Source: Micrococcus flavus (GTDB lineage Bacteria > Actinomycetota > Actinomycetes > Actinomycetales > Micrococcaceae). From it: a stretch of 64,000 nt of DNA. Of the stretch, positions 37,618-46,926 are shown in pieces. Within the stretch, counting starts at the first letter, position 1, and each line of letters starts with the position of its first letter. The stretch spans positions 310,001 through 374,000 of the forward strand of contig NZ_JACHMC010000001.1 of NCBI RefSeq assembly GCF_014204815.1, read 5' to 3'. Under the pieces are notes generated by a model, which saw nothing but the letters and a program-made list of their open reading frames with translations, ran no database searches and had not been told where the DNA came from. The translations under genes and the position numbers were made by a program.

Positions 37618-37635
37618 GCGGAGCGGGCGGACGGG

Positions 37636-39531
37636 TCACCCGCGGGCGGTGCCGTCCGTGGCGGGAGCGCCGTCGTCCGGCGGGGTCCAGCCGTCCGCCC
37701 ACGTGCCGGTCTCATAGTCGTAGTCGACGTCCTGGCCGTCCTCGTCCGTGCGGCGGTACCAGTCGGTGACCCGCGGGGCGGTCGAGTCGAACTCGGCCCC
37801 GGCACCCCGGCCCGCGGGGGCGCGCCGAACGGCGATCTCGAAGTCGTCGCCGTACTGCTCGATGCCGCGCCGGGCCGCGTTGGACAGCGAGGTGGCCGCG
37901 TAGTCCCCGCGGATGGAGGCCGGGTCCGTGGCGAGGTCCTGGAAGAACGCGGCGATCATCAGCAGCAGGACCACCGAGAACGGCAGGGCGATGAGGATGG
38001 TGAGGTTCTGCAGCGCCGAGAGGGTGTCCTCGCCGCCGGCCAGCAGCATGACCACCGCGATGCCCATCATCATCACGCCCCAGAAGGCGATCACTGCGCG
38101 CCGCGGGGACGGGTCGCCCCGGGAGGACAGGGTGCCCATGACCACCGCGGCCGAGTCCGCGGACGTCACGAAGAAGATCGCCAGGATCACCATGACGATC
38201 ACCGGGGTGATCCCGGAGAGCGGCATCAGGTCGAACAGGGCGAACAGCTGCGCCTGCGGGGAGAGCGTGCCGTCGAATCCCGGCGTGTCCTGACGGCTGA
38301 GCCAGATGGAGGTGCCGCCGAGCACGGTGAAGGCGAGCACGAGGATGGCGGTGGGCACGGCCATCACCACGAACACGAACTCACGCAGGGTCCGGCCGCG
38401 GGAGATCCGGGCCAGGAACACGCCCACGAACGGGGTCCAGGCGATCCACCACGCCCAGTAGAAGGCGGTCCACCAGGACTGGAACTCCACGGTGGACGCG
38501 CCCCAGGAGAGCGAGCGGCCCATCATGTCCAGGAAGCCGTCCGCGTACGCGAGGACGCCCGAGGGGATGAGGTTGAGCAGGAACAGCGTGGGGCCCGCCA
38601 CGAACACGAAGAGGACCATGCCCAGGGTCAGCACGATGTTGGTGTTCGAGAGGTACCGGATGCCACGGGACACCCCGGAGACCGCCGAGACCACGAACGC
38701 CGCCGTCAGCACGGCGATGATCCCGATCAGCAGGGCGTTGGTGACCTCGCCCGCATCGGTCACGATCTGGATGCCCTGGCCGATCTGGATCGCCGCCAGG
38801 CCCAGGGTGGCGGCCGTGCCGAAGACCGTGGCCACGATCGCGAACATGTCCACGATCCGCCCGGCCAGGCCGTCGGTGTGGCGCGCCCCGAACAGGGACC
38901 GGAACACCGAGGAGATCAGCGTGACCCGGCCGCGCCGGTAGGAGCTGTACGCGATCGCGCCGCCCACCAGCGCGTACATGGCCCACGCGCTCAGGCCCCA
39001 GTGGAAGTGGGACTGGGCCATCGCCTGGTGGAGCGCCTCGGGCGTGCCGGCCGGCACGGTGTGCGGCGGCGGGGAGAGGTAGTGGGACAGCGGCTCGGAC
39101 GGCCCGTAGAAGAAGACGCCCACGCCGATCCCCGCGCCGAACATCATGGCCACCCAGGAGAAGCGGGAGAACTCCGGCGCCTCGTCGTCCCTGCCCAGGC
39201 GGATCCGGCCGAACCGGGACAGTCCGATCACCAGCATCGCGACGACGGACAGCCCGGCGACCGCGTTCAGAAGCCACCCGGTGGTGGTCATGGCCCACGA
39301 GAACGCGGCGGAGGACGCCGCGCCCACGGAGGCCGGCGAGCTGATGCCCCACACCACGAAGGCGAGGACCAGGACGGCGGTCACCCCGAACACCACGGGG
39401 TCCACCCCGAAGCGGTGCCGGTTCTCGTCCACGCCGATGCCCGGCACGAGACCCGGGTGGGTGCCGTGGGGGTAGGCGGGCTCGGGCCCGCCGGCGGGGT
39501 CCGCCGCAGGGTGCGGGGTGGCATGCGACAC
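37636..39531 (-). CDS. BCCT-family compatible-solute transporter
   Basis: Predicted 631-aa secondary transporter for betaine, choline, carnitine or related trimethylammonium solutes. Twelve helices lie between residues about 45 and 550. The substrate-cage and signature region is WWTAFYWAWWIAWTPFVGVF, and the GAGIGVGVFFYG glycine stretch of the first core helix is clear. The N-terminal 40 residues are hydrophilic. The C-terminal 90 residues are highly acidic, whereas the best-known osmosensor BetP uses a basic C-terminal tail. The start is GTG with GGAG upstream. It follows trmB by 29 bases on the same strand. Likely role: osmoprotectant uptake. Confidence 0.93.
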   Translation of the reverse strand: MSHATPHPAADPAGGPEPAYPHGTHPGLVPGIGVDENRHRFGVDPVVFGVTAVLVLAFVVWGISSPASVGAASSAAFSWAMTTTGWLLNAVAGLSVVAMLVIGLSRFGRIRLGRDDEAPEFSRFSWVAMMFGAGIGVGVFFYGPSEPLSHYLSPPPHTVPAGTPEALHQAMAQSHFHWGLSAWAMYALVGGAIAYSSYRRGRVTLISSVFRSLFGARHTDGLAGRIVDMFAIVATVFGTAATLGLAAIQIGQGIQIVTDAGEVTNALLIGIIAVLTAAFVVSAVSGVSRGIRYLSNTNIVLTLGMVLFVFVAGPTLFLLNLIPSGVLAYADGFLDMMGRSLSWGASTVEFQSWWTAFYWAWWIAWTPFVGVFLARISRGRTLREFVFVVMAVPTAILVLAFTVLGGTSIWLSRQDTPGFDGTLSPQAQLFALFDLMPLSGITPVIVMVILAIFFVTSADSAAVVMGTLSSRGDPSPRRAVIAFWGVMMMGIAVVMLLAGGEDTLSALQNLTILIALPFSVVLLLMIAAFFQDLATDPASIRGDYAATSLSNAARRGIEQYGDDFEIAVRRAPAGRGAGAEFDSTAPRVTDWYRRTDEDGQDVDYDYETGTWADGWTPPDDGAPATDGTARG

Positions 39532-39560
39532 GTCGGTCTCCGTTCGTGGGGTCGTCGCGG

Positions 39561-40508
39561 TCAGCGACGACGATAGGCCAGGTCGAACACCAGGCGACCC
39601 GCGCGCAGGGCCTTGCCCTCGAACTGCGTGAGGGGGCGGCCCTCGAAGCGGGGGGCCCAGCCGCCGTCGTGGTCCACGGGGTCCTCGGCGAGGGAGGCCG
39701 CCACGGCCTCCCCGAGCCCGGCCCGGTCCGGCAGGGACGAGGCCGGGTCGGTCTCGTCGAAGCCGCGGGGCAGGGGCTGTGCGCCGACCTCGAGCTCACG
39801 GCCCTCGCGGCGCACGCGTGTCAGCGGGGACTCCTCGCCCGCGGCGCGGCCGGGGTGCAGGTTCTCGAACTCGGCGTGCGCCGCCATGACCTCGCGCATC
39901 TGCACGGCGTAGCCGGACCAGTCCGTGGCCAGGCGGAGGACGCCGCCCGGGGCCAGGACGCGGGCCACCCGGTCCGCGAAGGCCGCGTTCACCAGGCGCC
40001 GCTTGTGGTGGCGCTTCTTGTGCCACGGGTCCGGGAAGAAGACCCAGACCTCCTGGACGGAGCCCGGGGCGAGGAGGTGGTCCATCAGCTCCGGGGCGTT
40101 CGCCTCCACCGCGCGCACGTTCGACAGGCCCCGGTCCTCCACCTGCGCCATCAGCGCGGCCAGGCCGGGGATGTAGACCTCCACGGAGAGCACGTTCCAG
40201 TCCGGCCGGTCGGCCGCGCCCTGGGCCGTGGACTCGCCCAGGCCGGAGCCCACGTCCACCAGCAGGGGAGCGTCCCGCCCGAAGACGGCCGCCCAGTCCA
40301 GCTCCGCGTCCGGGGCCACCGAGGTGGCGGCGCGGTGCCGGGGCACGTCCACCAGCACGGTGTCCGCGAGCCGGTCCCACACCGCCTGCCGGCCCGCGTT
40401 GAGGCGGGCGCCGCGGCGGACGAAGGAGACGGGCTCGCGGCGGTGCAGCTCCGGGTCCTTGTCCCGGTTGTGGTCGTGCGGGTGGGCGGGGGCAGGATGC
40501 TGGTTCAT
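39561..40508 (-). CDS. trmB: tRNA (guanine-N7-)-methyltransferase
   Basis: Predicted 315-aa SAM-dependent enzyme that makes m7G46 in tRNA. The SAM-binding motif is LLVDVGSGLGES and the acidic strand SVEVYIPGL. The family signature EVWVFFPDPWHKKRHHKRRLVN holds the catalytic and tRNA-contacting residues, and LRLATDWSGYA follows. Residues 1-60 and a Gly/Glu-rich insert near 230-275 extend the usual length of about 230. GGAGG lies 10 bases before the ATG. The polysaccharide deacetylase gene lies 34 bases upstream on the same strand. Confidence 0.95.
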   Translation of the reverse strand: MNQHPAPAHPHDHNRDKDPELHRREPVSFVRRGARLNAGRQAVWDRLADTVLVDVPRHRAATSVAPDAELDWAAVFGRDAPLLVDVGSGLGESTAQGAADRPDWNVLSVEVYIPGLAALMAQVEDRGLSNVRAVEANAPELMDHLLAPGSVQEVWVFFPDPWHKKRHHKRRLVNAAFADRVARVLAPGGVLRLATDWSGYAVQMREVMAAHAEFENLHPGRAAGEESPLTRVRREGRELEVGAQPLPRGFDETDPASSLPDRAGLGEAVAASLAEDPVDHDGGWAPRFEGRPLTQFEGKALRAGRLVFDLAYRRR

Positions 40509-40542
40509 CCCGGCGATCCTCCCACGCCCGGCCGGGCCGGGA

Positions 40543-41838
40543 TCACGGATGCAGGCCGCCGCGCACGGTGGAGCCGGAGGGGACGCCGCCGGTGAGGGTG
40601 TCCACCGTCACCAAGGTGTAGCCCTGCGCGCGCAGGTGGTCGATCACGGCCGGCACGGCGTCCACCGAGGTCGAGTGGATGTCGTGCATCAGGACGATCC
40701 CGCCCGGGGCGGCCTCCGCCCGGACCGCCGTGAGCGTGCTCGCGGGGTCGCGGTGCTCCCAGTCCCGGGTGTCCACGGTCCACGTGACGGACCCGGAGCC
40801 GGGCACGGTGCCGAACGCCGCCAGCACGGCCTCGTTCAGGGCGCCGTAGGGGGCACGGACGGTGCTCGGCTCCGCGACGCCCGCACGGATCGCGGCGGCG
40901 GTGGAGCGCAGCTCCTCCGCCACCGCCTCTGGGGTGAGCGTGGTGAGGTTGGGGTGCGACCAGGTGTGCCCGCCCACCTGGTGGCCCTCGGCGGCCATGC
41001 GCGCGATCAGCGCCGGGTTCAGCTCGGCGCTCCGCCCGATCACATAGAACGTGGCCGGCACCTCCTCCGCGGAGAGCAGGTCCAGCAGGCGGCCGGTGTG
41101 GCGGCCGGGGCCGTCGTCGAACGTCAGGGCGATGCACCGCGTCACGCGGCAGTCCACATCGGGCTCCGCCACGGGGTCGGCGTGCGTCGCCGGGGCCGTG
41201 GGGGACGCGGGAGCAGGCGCGGGGGAGGAGGCCGCCGCGGAGGACGACGGGCGGGCCGAGGCCTCCGTGGCGGAGGCGGACGGGGCCGGCTTCGGGGCGG
41301 CGGGCGCCTTCGGTGCCACGTCCGCGGCGGACACCTTCTCGACCACCGGCGGGGCCGCCGAGGCGACCACCACGGGGGTGTCGGCCGGGGCCACCCCCGC
41401 CTTCGGGCCGCCGAGGTCCGCGGAGGCGGGGGCCTTCGCCGCGACGGGCGCCGGCCGGGTCGGGCGTGACGGCGCGGCGGCACGGGTCGAGGCCGCGGGG
41501 CCGGAGGTGTCGGCCTCCCCTGCGGCCGCGGCTGCGGCCGTGGCCGGGGTGTCAGCCGTGGGCGAGCCGCCGGCGGGGGTCTCACCGGCCTCGGCGGCCT
41601 CGGCCGGGGCGGCGGAGACGGAGGGGGCGGAGGCCGCGTCGCTCTCCGGGGCCGCGGGAGCCGAGGCCGCGGTCCCGGCAGAACTCGCCGGCGTGGCAGC
41701 GGCGGACGCCGCCGCTGTGGTCGCGGGGGCGGGCGGCGTCGTCGGGGACTCCTCCGGGTCCGCTCCGCCGCAGGCGGTGAGGACGAGCGCCAGGGCCACG
41801 AGGCCGAGCGGCACGCGGAGACGGGAGGAGGGGGTCAT
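40543..41838 (-). CDS. polysaccharide deacetylase lipoprotein (NodB domain)
   Basis: Predicted 431-aa extracellular lipoprotein. Lipobox LVLTACGG puts the lipid Cys near residue 20. About 190 residues of Ala/Pro/Ser/Thr-rich, low-complexity linker follow, long enough to cross the cell wall. The NodB carbohydrate-esterase-4 domain (about 235-425) has all metal and catalytic motifs: ALTFDDGPGRHT (Asp base and metal Asp), GGHTWSHPNLT (two metal His), RAPYG, and a late LMHDIHS. It probably deacetylates peptidoglycan or a wall glycan. ATG 41838 is preceded by AGGAGC. The gene downstream of dedA and the PdaC-like lipoprotein gene on the same strand. Confidence 0.92.
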   Translation of the reverse strand: MTPSSRLRVPLGLVALALVLTACGGADPEESPTTPPAPATTAAASAAATPASSAGTAASAPAAPESDAASAPSVSAAPAEAAEAGETPAGGSPTADTPATAAAAAAGEADTSGPAASTRAAAPSRPTRPAPVAAKAPASADLGGPKAGVAPADTPVVVASAAPPVVEKVSAADVAPKAPAAPKPAPSASATEASARPSSSAAASSPAPAPASPTAPATHADPVAEPDVDCRVTRCIALTFDDGPGRHTGRLLDLLSAEEVPATFYVIGRSAELNPALIARMAAEGHQVGGHTWSHPNLTTLTPEAVAEELRSTAAAIRAGVAEPSTVRAPYGALNEAVLAAFGTVPGSGSVTWTVDTRDWEHRDPASTLTAVRAEAAPGGIVLMHDIHSTSVDAVPAVIDHLRAQGYTLVTVDTLTGGVPSGSTVRGGLHP

Positions 41839-41997
41839 ACGGGCATGCTCCTGGGTGGGGCCGAACGGGGAGGGGGCGCCGCACCTGCGTGCCGCGCCCC
41901 CGTCCTTCCATTCCGGCACCCTCGGATCGGCCAGGGGAGGTCACGATGCGGGCACGATCACCGGCACTGCCCGCGGCCCCCTCCCCCGGGGGCGGGG

Positions 41998-43710
41998 TCA
42001 CCCGATCTCGTTCGGCTCCAGCGTGGCCGTGGGCGAGGCCGTGGCCTCCACGACGGCAGAGGCGGAGGAGGCCCCCGACTCCGACGCGGGCGTGGGCTCC
42101 TCGGCCTTCGGGCTCGCACGACGCTCGGAGGCGGGGCCGCCCACCGGCTGGTCCGTGGGCCGTCCCCGGGTGCCGGAGCGGGTCTCCGATCGGGCCGCCG
42201 CGGTCGTGGCTGTGGCGGACGGGTCGGTCGTGGCTGTGGCGGACGGGTCGGGCGTGGCCGTGGGAGCGGTGTCGGACGGCGGCGGGGCGGGCGTCGACGG
42301 ATCCACGGGCACGGGCACGGGCACGGGCACAGGCTCGGGGGCGGGCGCCGTCGTCGGGTCGGGCTGCGAGGACGAGGGGGGTGCCGGAGTGGGCGCCGTC
42401 GCGGACGACGTCGGAGCGGGGGACGGGGTCTCGCCCGGGGCGGTCGGCGTCGGGTCCTCCGCCGGGGCCGAGGGGCTGGTCGGCACGGGCACCGGCACCG
42501 GTGCCGGCGTGACGTCGGTCGGCGTCGGGGCCGGGGCCGACGTGGTGGGTCCGCCCGGGGCGCCCGAGGTGCCGCCGGACGAGGACGGTGCCGGCGGGGC
42601 GGGGGGCGCGGAGGAGGCGGACCGGCTGGAGGTGGACGGAGCCGGGGTGGACGGTGCCGGGGTGGAGGCCCCGACGTCCGTGCCGGCGTCGGAGCCCGAG
42701 GAGGACCCCGGAGCCGGGGCGGACCCCGGATCCGTCGCCGACCCCGGCGCCCCGGACCCGATCGGCCCGCCGGGGGTGCTGCTGGTCGTCCCGGGTGCGG
42801 GGGCTGCGCCACCGGGGACGCCCGTGGGGCTGCCCGGCGCGGTGGCGGGGGTGGAGGAGGACGGCGCCCGCTCGGGCAGGCGCACGGTGCCGGGCGTGCG
42901 CGCGGCGTCCTGCGCCGCGAGGCCGACCTCGGAGAGCCACGGGCGCACGATGTCCGCCGGGATGCGGGCGGTGAGGATGCCGGCGTCCGCCGGTGCCATG
43001 GCGGCCTGGTCCACCTCGAGCAGCGCGCTGCCGTCCGGCAGCAACGCGAGGGCGTCCCACACCCGGGCGTTCTCCACCCGGTCGGGCTGCTCCACGGCGG
43101 AGGTGAGACGGTCCTGCACGATCGCCGGGTCCGTGGTCATGCGCTCCCGCACCTCGTTGCGGAAGTCGTCCCAGCCGCGGTCGGTGAACAGGTCCCGGGT
43201 GGAGGCCACCCGGTCCTCGCGGGCCGAGTACCAGACGGTCTGCACGGCGGAGACGGAGCGGTCCCCGCGGCGCTCGGTGGCCAGGAGGCGGGTGGCGGCC
43301 GCGTCGGTGCCCGCCACCGCCAGGCGCGGCTGGATGTCCAGGACGGGGTCCGCGGCGCGGTCCGTGTCCCGCTCGTAGGCGGCCACCTGGTCCCGCACGG
43401 CGCGGTCCATCGCCCCGGTCCAGGCGGGGGCCCCGGGCACGCTCAGCCAGGCCGCGTGGTACTCGGGATCCTCGCCCTCGAGCACGGCGAGCGAGGCGCC
43501 GGGGACCTTCTCGAGGCCCAGGGAGGGCACGTCCAGGGTGAAGGGCGTCATGTCCATCGAGGGCAAGGCCTCGGTCGCGGTGGCCATCGACGGCGCGGGC
43601 ACCGGCTCGGCGTCGTCGCGGCCGCAGGCCGTCAGGGCCAGCAGCCCGGCCATGAGGAGGCCGGCGCCGGCACGGGCACGGGCGGTCAGGAGGGGGCTGA
43701 GGGAGGACAT
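41998..43710 (-). CDS. PdaC-like lipoprotein with long Pro/Ser/Thr wall-spanning tail
   Basis: Predicted 570-aa secreted lipoprotein; lipobox LLALTACGR (Cys about residue 25). Residues about 50-270 resemble the DUF3298/DUF4163 region found in front of deacetylase domains in PdaC and in RsiV: a beta-rich part, SVSAVQTVWYSAREDRVASTRDLFTD, then WDALALLPDGSALLEVDQAAMAPADAG. From about 270 to the end it is almost wholly Pro, Ser, Thr, Ala and Gly with repeats (PVPVPVPV, DPSATATT twice). Here sensor-like domain and NodB enzyme are on separate adjacent genes rather than fused. GGAAG precedes the ATG, five bases after the dedA stop codon. Function inferred: binding wall glycan for the deacetylase. 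Confidence 0.7.
   Translation of the reverse strand: MSSLSPLLTARARAGAGLLMAGLLALTACGRDDAEPVPAPSMATATEALPSMDMTPFTLDVPSLGLEKVPGASLAVLEGEDPEYHAAWLSVPGAPAWTGAMDRAVRDQVAAYERDTDRAADPVLDIQPRLAVAGTDAAATRLLATERRGDRSVSAVQTVWYSAREDRVASTRDLFTDRGWDDFRNEVRERMTTDPAIVQDRLTSAVEQPDRVENARVWDALALLPDGSALLEVDQAAMAPADAGILTARIPADIVRPWLSEVGLAAQDAARTPGTVRLPERAPSSSTPATAPGSPTGVPGGAAPAPGTTSSTPGGPIGSGAPGSATDPGSAPAPGSSSGSDAGTDVGASTPAPSTPAPSTSSRSASSAPPAPPAPSSSGGTSGAPGGPTTSAPAPTPTDVTPAPVPVPVPTSPSAPAEDPTPTAPGETPSPAPTSSATAPTPAPPSSSQPDPTTAPAPEPVPVPVPVPVDPSTPAPPPSDTAPTATPDPSATATTDPSATATTAAARSETRSGTRGRPTDQPVGGPASERRASPKAEEPTPASESGASSASAVVEATASPTATLEPNEIG
42202..42249 (-). repeat. perfect 24-base tandem duplication inside the lipoprotein tail
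   Basis: Two identical 24-base units (42202-42225 and 42226-42249) encode DPSATATT twice. Close by, around 42304-42332, the hexamer GGGCAC repeats and encodes alternating Pro-Val. Both are in frame, so copy-number change would alter linker length without a frameshift. Confidence 0.85.
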
Positions 43711-43715
43711 GATGT

Positions 43716-44468
43716 TCACTTCCGGCGGTGGAGGGACAAAATCTCCGCCTCGACGCGGGCGGCGGCGGCGTCCGGGGACTCGTGCTCGCGGGCGGCGTCG
43801 TGGGCGCGCGCGCGGTCGCGGCGCAGGCGCAGCACGACCCACACGGCCAGGGATCCCAGGATCAGGACCATGACGAGGTTCGAGAACATGTCCGCGTAGT
43901 CGGAGATGAGGTGGAAGTTCTCGCCCAGGGCGTACCCGCCGTATACGAAGATCGCGTTCCAGATCAGGGAGCCGAGCGTGGTGAAGAGGGTGAACTTCGC
44001 CAGGTTCATCCGCTCGATGCCCGCGGGGATGGAGATCAGGGAGCGGAATACGGGCACCATGCGTCCGAAGAACACGGTCCAGTAGCCGTACCGGGCGAAC
44101 CACTTCTCCGTGCGCTCGACGTCCTCGACGTCCACGAGCGGCATGCGGTCCGCGATCCGGTACATCCGCCGTCGGCCCAGGGCCGCACCGATCCCGTAGA
44201 GCGCCAGGGCGCCGACGACGGCGCCCAAGGTGGCCCAGAGCAGGGCGGCGTGGGGGCTGAACGCGCCGTTGGCGGCGGTGAACCCGGCCAGCGGCAGGAT
44301 CACCTCCGAGGGGATGGGCGGGAAGATGTTCTCCGCGAGGACGGCCAGGCCCACGCCCACGGGGCCGACGGCCTCCATGATCGACACGACGGCGTTGCCC
44401 AACCAGCCGTAGTCGGCGGGCTGCGCGGCGGCGGTGGACAGGGCCCAGAGGGTGGGGCTGGCGGTCAT
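43716..44468 (-). CDS. DedA-family membrane protein
   Basis: Predicted 250-aa DedA/SNARE-associated (VTT fold) protein. Family motifs are ENIFPPIPSEVILPLAGF and the conserved RMVPVFRSLISIPAGIERMNLAKFTLFT, whose Arg residues are essential in DedA proteins. Members move undecaprenyl phosphate or phospholipid head groups across the membrane. A basic tail of about 45 residues ends it. ATG 44468 is preferred to 44477 because AACAAT on the minus strand (44481-44476) ends seven bases before it, matching the leaderless pattern. It heads a three-gene run with the two lipoprotein genes, consistent with wall-polymer metabolism. Confidence 0.9.
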   Translation of the reverse strand: MTASPTLWALSTAAAQPADYGWLGNAVVSIMEAVGPVGVGLAVLAENIFPPIPSEVILPLAGFTAANGAFSPHAALLWATLGAVVGALALYGIGAALGRRRMYRIADRMPLVDVEDVERTEKWFARYGYWTVFFGRMVPVFRSLISIPAGIERMNLAKFTLFTTLGSLIWNAIFVYGGYALGENFHLISDYADMFSNLVMVLILGSLAVWVVLRLRRDRARAHDAAREHESPDAAAARVEAEILSLHRRK

Positions 44469-44633
44469 GGCGTCCATTGTTCCACCATCGGGCCGTCCCG
44501 TGGTCGGGGCGGGGAGGGACGAGGGCCCGCGGTGCGCACCGGTTGATAGGGTGGGAGGGCTGACCGCTCAACCGATCGTTCGCGCCGCACTCACCCCGTG
44601 ACGCGCCGCGGGCTCCACTGGAAGGAAGACTCC

Positions 44634-45227
44634 ATGAGCATCATCCAGATTCCGCTGCGCCTGACCTCCGGCGCGTTCATCCTCAACTCCGGCCTCGGCA
44701 AGCGCACGCTGGGCGAGGAGCAGGCCGCGTACCTGCAGGGCATGGCCGTCAAGGGCGTCCCGGCCCTCTCCAAGCTGACCCCCTCGCAGTTCAAGAACTT
44801 CCTGGTGGCCGCCGAGGTGGGCACCGGCGCCGCCCTGCTGGCCCCCTTCGTGCCGGGCTGGCTGGCCGGCTCGGCCCTGACCGCCTTCTCCGGCGGCCTC
44901 ATGTCCATGTACCTGAACACCCCGGAGATGACCGAGGCCGACGGCGTCCGCCCGTCCCAGGACGGCACCGCCGTGGCCAAGGACGTCTTCATGCTCGGCT
45001 CCGGCCTGGCCATCGCCGCCGACTCCGTGGTCAACCGCCCGGGCAAGCGCCGCAAGGCCGCCAAGAAGCGCGCGAACCTCATCGCCGACGCCCGCGAGGC
45101 CAAGGTGCAGGCCATCCGCGAGGCCAAGGACGAGAAGGTCGCCGCCATCTTCGCCGCCCGCGACCAGCAGACGAAGGCGCTGCGCGAAGCCCGCGAGGAG
45201 CTGGCCAAGCTGCGCAAGAAGGCCTGA
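44634..45227 (+). CDS. DoxX-like membrane protein with charged helical tail
   Basis: Predicted 197-aa protein. Residues about 1-135 have four hydrophobic segments in a DoxX-like pattern (RLTSGAFILNSGLGKRTL, FLVAAEVGTGAALLAPFV, ALTAFSGGLMSMYL). From about 140 on, a helix rich in Lys, Arg, Glu and Ala (REAKVQAIREAKDEKVAAIFAARDQQTKALREAREEL) predicts a cytoplasmic coiled coil. GGAAGGAAG precedes ATG 44634, which is preferred to an upstream in-frame ATG at 44598. DoxX proteins are linked to membrane redox and thiosulfate stress, but the role here is unknown. Confidence 0.75.
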   Translation: MSIIQIPLRLTSGAFILNSGLGKRTLGEEQAAYLQGMAVKGVPALSKLTPSQFKNFLVAAEVGTGAALLAPFVPGWLAGSALTAFSGGLMSMYLNTPEMTEADGVRPSQDGTAVAKDVFMLGSGLAIAADSVVNRPGKRRKAAKKRANLIADAREAKVQAIREAKDEKVAAIFAARDQQTKALREAREELAKLRKKA

Positions 45228-45235
45228 GTCCCTCC

Positions 45236-45291
45236 CCGCATGCGAAGGGGCCCCGCACCGGCGTGCCGGTGCGGGGCCCCTTCGCATGCGG
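45236..45291. terminator. 27-bp perfect hairpin
   Basis: The arms 45236-45262 and 45265-45291 are perfectly complementary with only GT between them, so the central C-G pair must open to form a loop. It lies between the converging DoxX-like gene and the ABC transporter operon and is the longest hairpin in the window. Confidence 0.8.
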
Positions 45292-45301
45292 GGGGCCTCT
45301 G

Positions 45302-46096
45302 TCAGAGGTCCACCTCGGTGGGGTGGAGGACGCGACGCAGGAAGTCCTGCGTGCGGGGCTCCTGGGGGTCGGCGATGACGGCGGAGGCCGGGCCGGACTC
45401 CATCACCACGCCCCCGTCCATGAACACCACGCGGTCCGCCACCTCGCGGGCGAAGCCCATCTCGTGGGTGACCACCAGCATGGTCATGCCCTCCTCGGCC
45501 AGGTGGCGCATGATCGAGAGCACCTCGCCCACGGTCTCCGGGTCCAGCGCCGAGGTCGGCTCGTCGAACAGCATCAGCTGCGGGTCCATGGCGAGGGCGC
45601 GGGCGATCGCCACGCGCTGCTGCTGGCCGCCGGAGAGCTGGTCCGGGTAGCGCTCGGCGAGCTCGCCGAGGCCCACGCGCGCGAGCTGGCGCGCGGCGAC
45701 CTCGCGGGCCTCGGCGGCGGAGCGCTTGAGGACCTTGGTCTGCGCCACCGTGCAGTTCCCCATCACCGTCAGGTGCGGGAAGAGGTTGAACTGCTGGAAC
45801 ACCATGCCCACGTGCTGGCGCAGGGCGTCCAGGTCCACGTCCTCGTCCGTCACGGTGAACTCGCCCACCTGTACGGTCCCCGACTCCGGGGTCTCGAGCA
45901 GGTTGACGCAGCGCAGCAGCGTGGACTTGCCGGAGCCCGAGGGCCCGATCAGGCACACCACCTCGCCGGGCGCGATCTCGAGGTCGATGCCCCGCAGGAC
46001 GTGGTTGGCGCCGTAGGACTTGTTGAGCCCGGCGATCGTGACGCCGGCGGCGTCGACGGCGGACACCGGGGCGGCGGGGGTCTGCTGGGTCGTCAT
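45302..46096 (-). CDS. polar amino acid ABC transporter ATP-binding protein
   Basis: Predicted 264-aa ATPase. Walker A is GPSGSGKST, the Q-loop lies in [15 protein letters not shown], the signature is [15 protein letters not shown], Walker B is [14 protein letters not shown] and the switch His is in VVTHEMGFA. This is the GlnQ/HisP subfamily that powers uptake of polar amino acids. An N-terminal extension of about 20 residues is Ala/Thr-rich. The ATG overlaps the permease stop codon by one base. It closes the binding-protein, permease, ATPase operon and ends at a 27-bp hairpin. Confidence 0.95.
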   Translation of the reverse strand: MTTQQTPAAPVSAVDAAGVTIAGLNKSYGANHVLRGIDLEIAPGEVVCLIGPSGSGKSTLLRCVNLLETPESGTVQVGEFTVTDEDVDLDALRQHVGMVFQQFNLFPHLTVMGNCTVAQTKVLKRSAAEAREVAARQLARVGLGELAERYPDQLSGGQQQRVAIARALAMDPQLMLFDEPTSALDPETVGEVLSIMRHLAEEGMTMLVVTHEMGFAREVADRVVFMDGGVVMESGPASAVIADPQEPRTQDFLRRVLHPTEVDL

Positions 46097-46926
46097 CACG
46101 AGACCTTCCGGGAGGAGCGGGCCTCGAAGCGGCGCGCCAGGAGGGACAGGGGGACGGTGATCACGAGGTAGCACAGGCCGGCCACCAGGATCGGCGTCAT
46201 GCCCGCGTCGAGGGCGGAGATGCCGTCGCGGCCGAACTTGGTGAGCTCGTACTCGTGGGCGGCCAGGCCCAGGACGTAGACCAGCGAGGAGTCCTTGGTG
46301 AGCAGGATGACCTCGTTGGTCAGCGGCGGCAGGACGATGCGGAACGCCTGGGGGATCACGATGGTCACCATCGCGCGCCAGTGCGGCATGCCGAGGGAGC
46401 GGGCCGCCTCCATCTGGCCCTTCGGCACGGCCTGCAGGCCCGCGCGCAGCGTCTCCGCGATGTACGCGGCGGACACCATGCCCAGGGCCGCCATCACGAC
46501 GACGGGGATCGGCCAGGTGACGCCGAACGCGAAGGGCACGCCGTAGCCGAACGCCAGGAACACCAGCAGGGCGGGGACGCCGCGGAAGAACTCGACGTAC
46601 GCCGTCGCCAGCCACCGGTAGGGCGCGAACGAGCTCATCCGCATGAGGGCGAGCAGGATGCCGCCCAGCAGGCCCACCACGAACGAGGTGGCCGTGTAGA
46701 ACAGCGTGTTGCCGAGCCCCACGAGGAGGATGTTCGGGAACATCGGGGCCACGGCCGCGAAGTTGAACACGTTCTCGGCGAGGGTGGACCAGTCGATCAG
46801 GAAGGCCAGGATCACGAGGGCGAGGACGAGGATCGCCGCCTGGACGGCGATCGACACGGTGCGACGGCGGCGCGCGCGGCCGGGGCGGGGCGCGGCGGCG
46901 GTCGGAGCGGGGGCCTGGGTGCTCAC
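46096..46926 (-). CDS. polar amino acid ABC transporter permease
   Basis: Predicted 276-aa HisM/GlnP-type permease with five to six helices. The ATPase-coupling EAA loop is [30 protein letters not shown], and the family entry motif [20 protein letters not shown] is present. GTG 46926 overlaps the binding-protein stop codon by four bases, which fixes this start over a longer reading. Only one permease gene is present, so the channel is probably a homodimer. The substrate (glutamate, glutamine, arginine or another polar amino acid) cannot be told. Confidence 0.93.
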   Translation of the reverse strand: MSTQAPAPTAAAPRPGRARRRRTVSIAVQAAILVLALVILAFLIDWSTLAENVFNFAAVAPMFPNILLVGLGNTLFYTATSFVVGLLGGILLALMRMSSFAPYRWLATAYVEFFRGVPALLVFLAFGYGVPFAFGVTWPIPVVVMAALGMVSAAYIAETLRAGLQAVPKGQMEAARSLGMPHWRAMVTIVIPQAFRIVLPPLTNEVILLTKDSSLVYVLGLAAHEYELTKFGRDGISALDAGMTPILVAGLCYLVITVPLSLLARRFEARSSRKVS

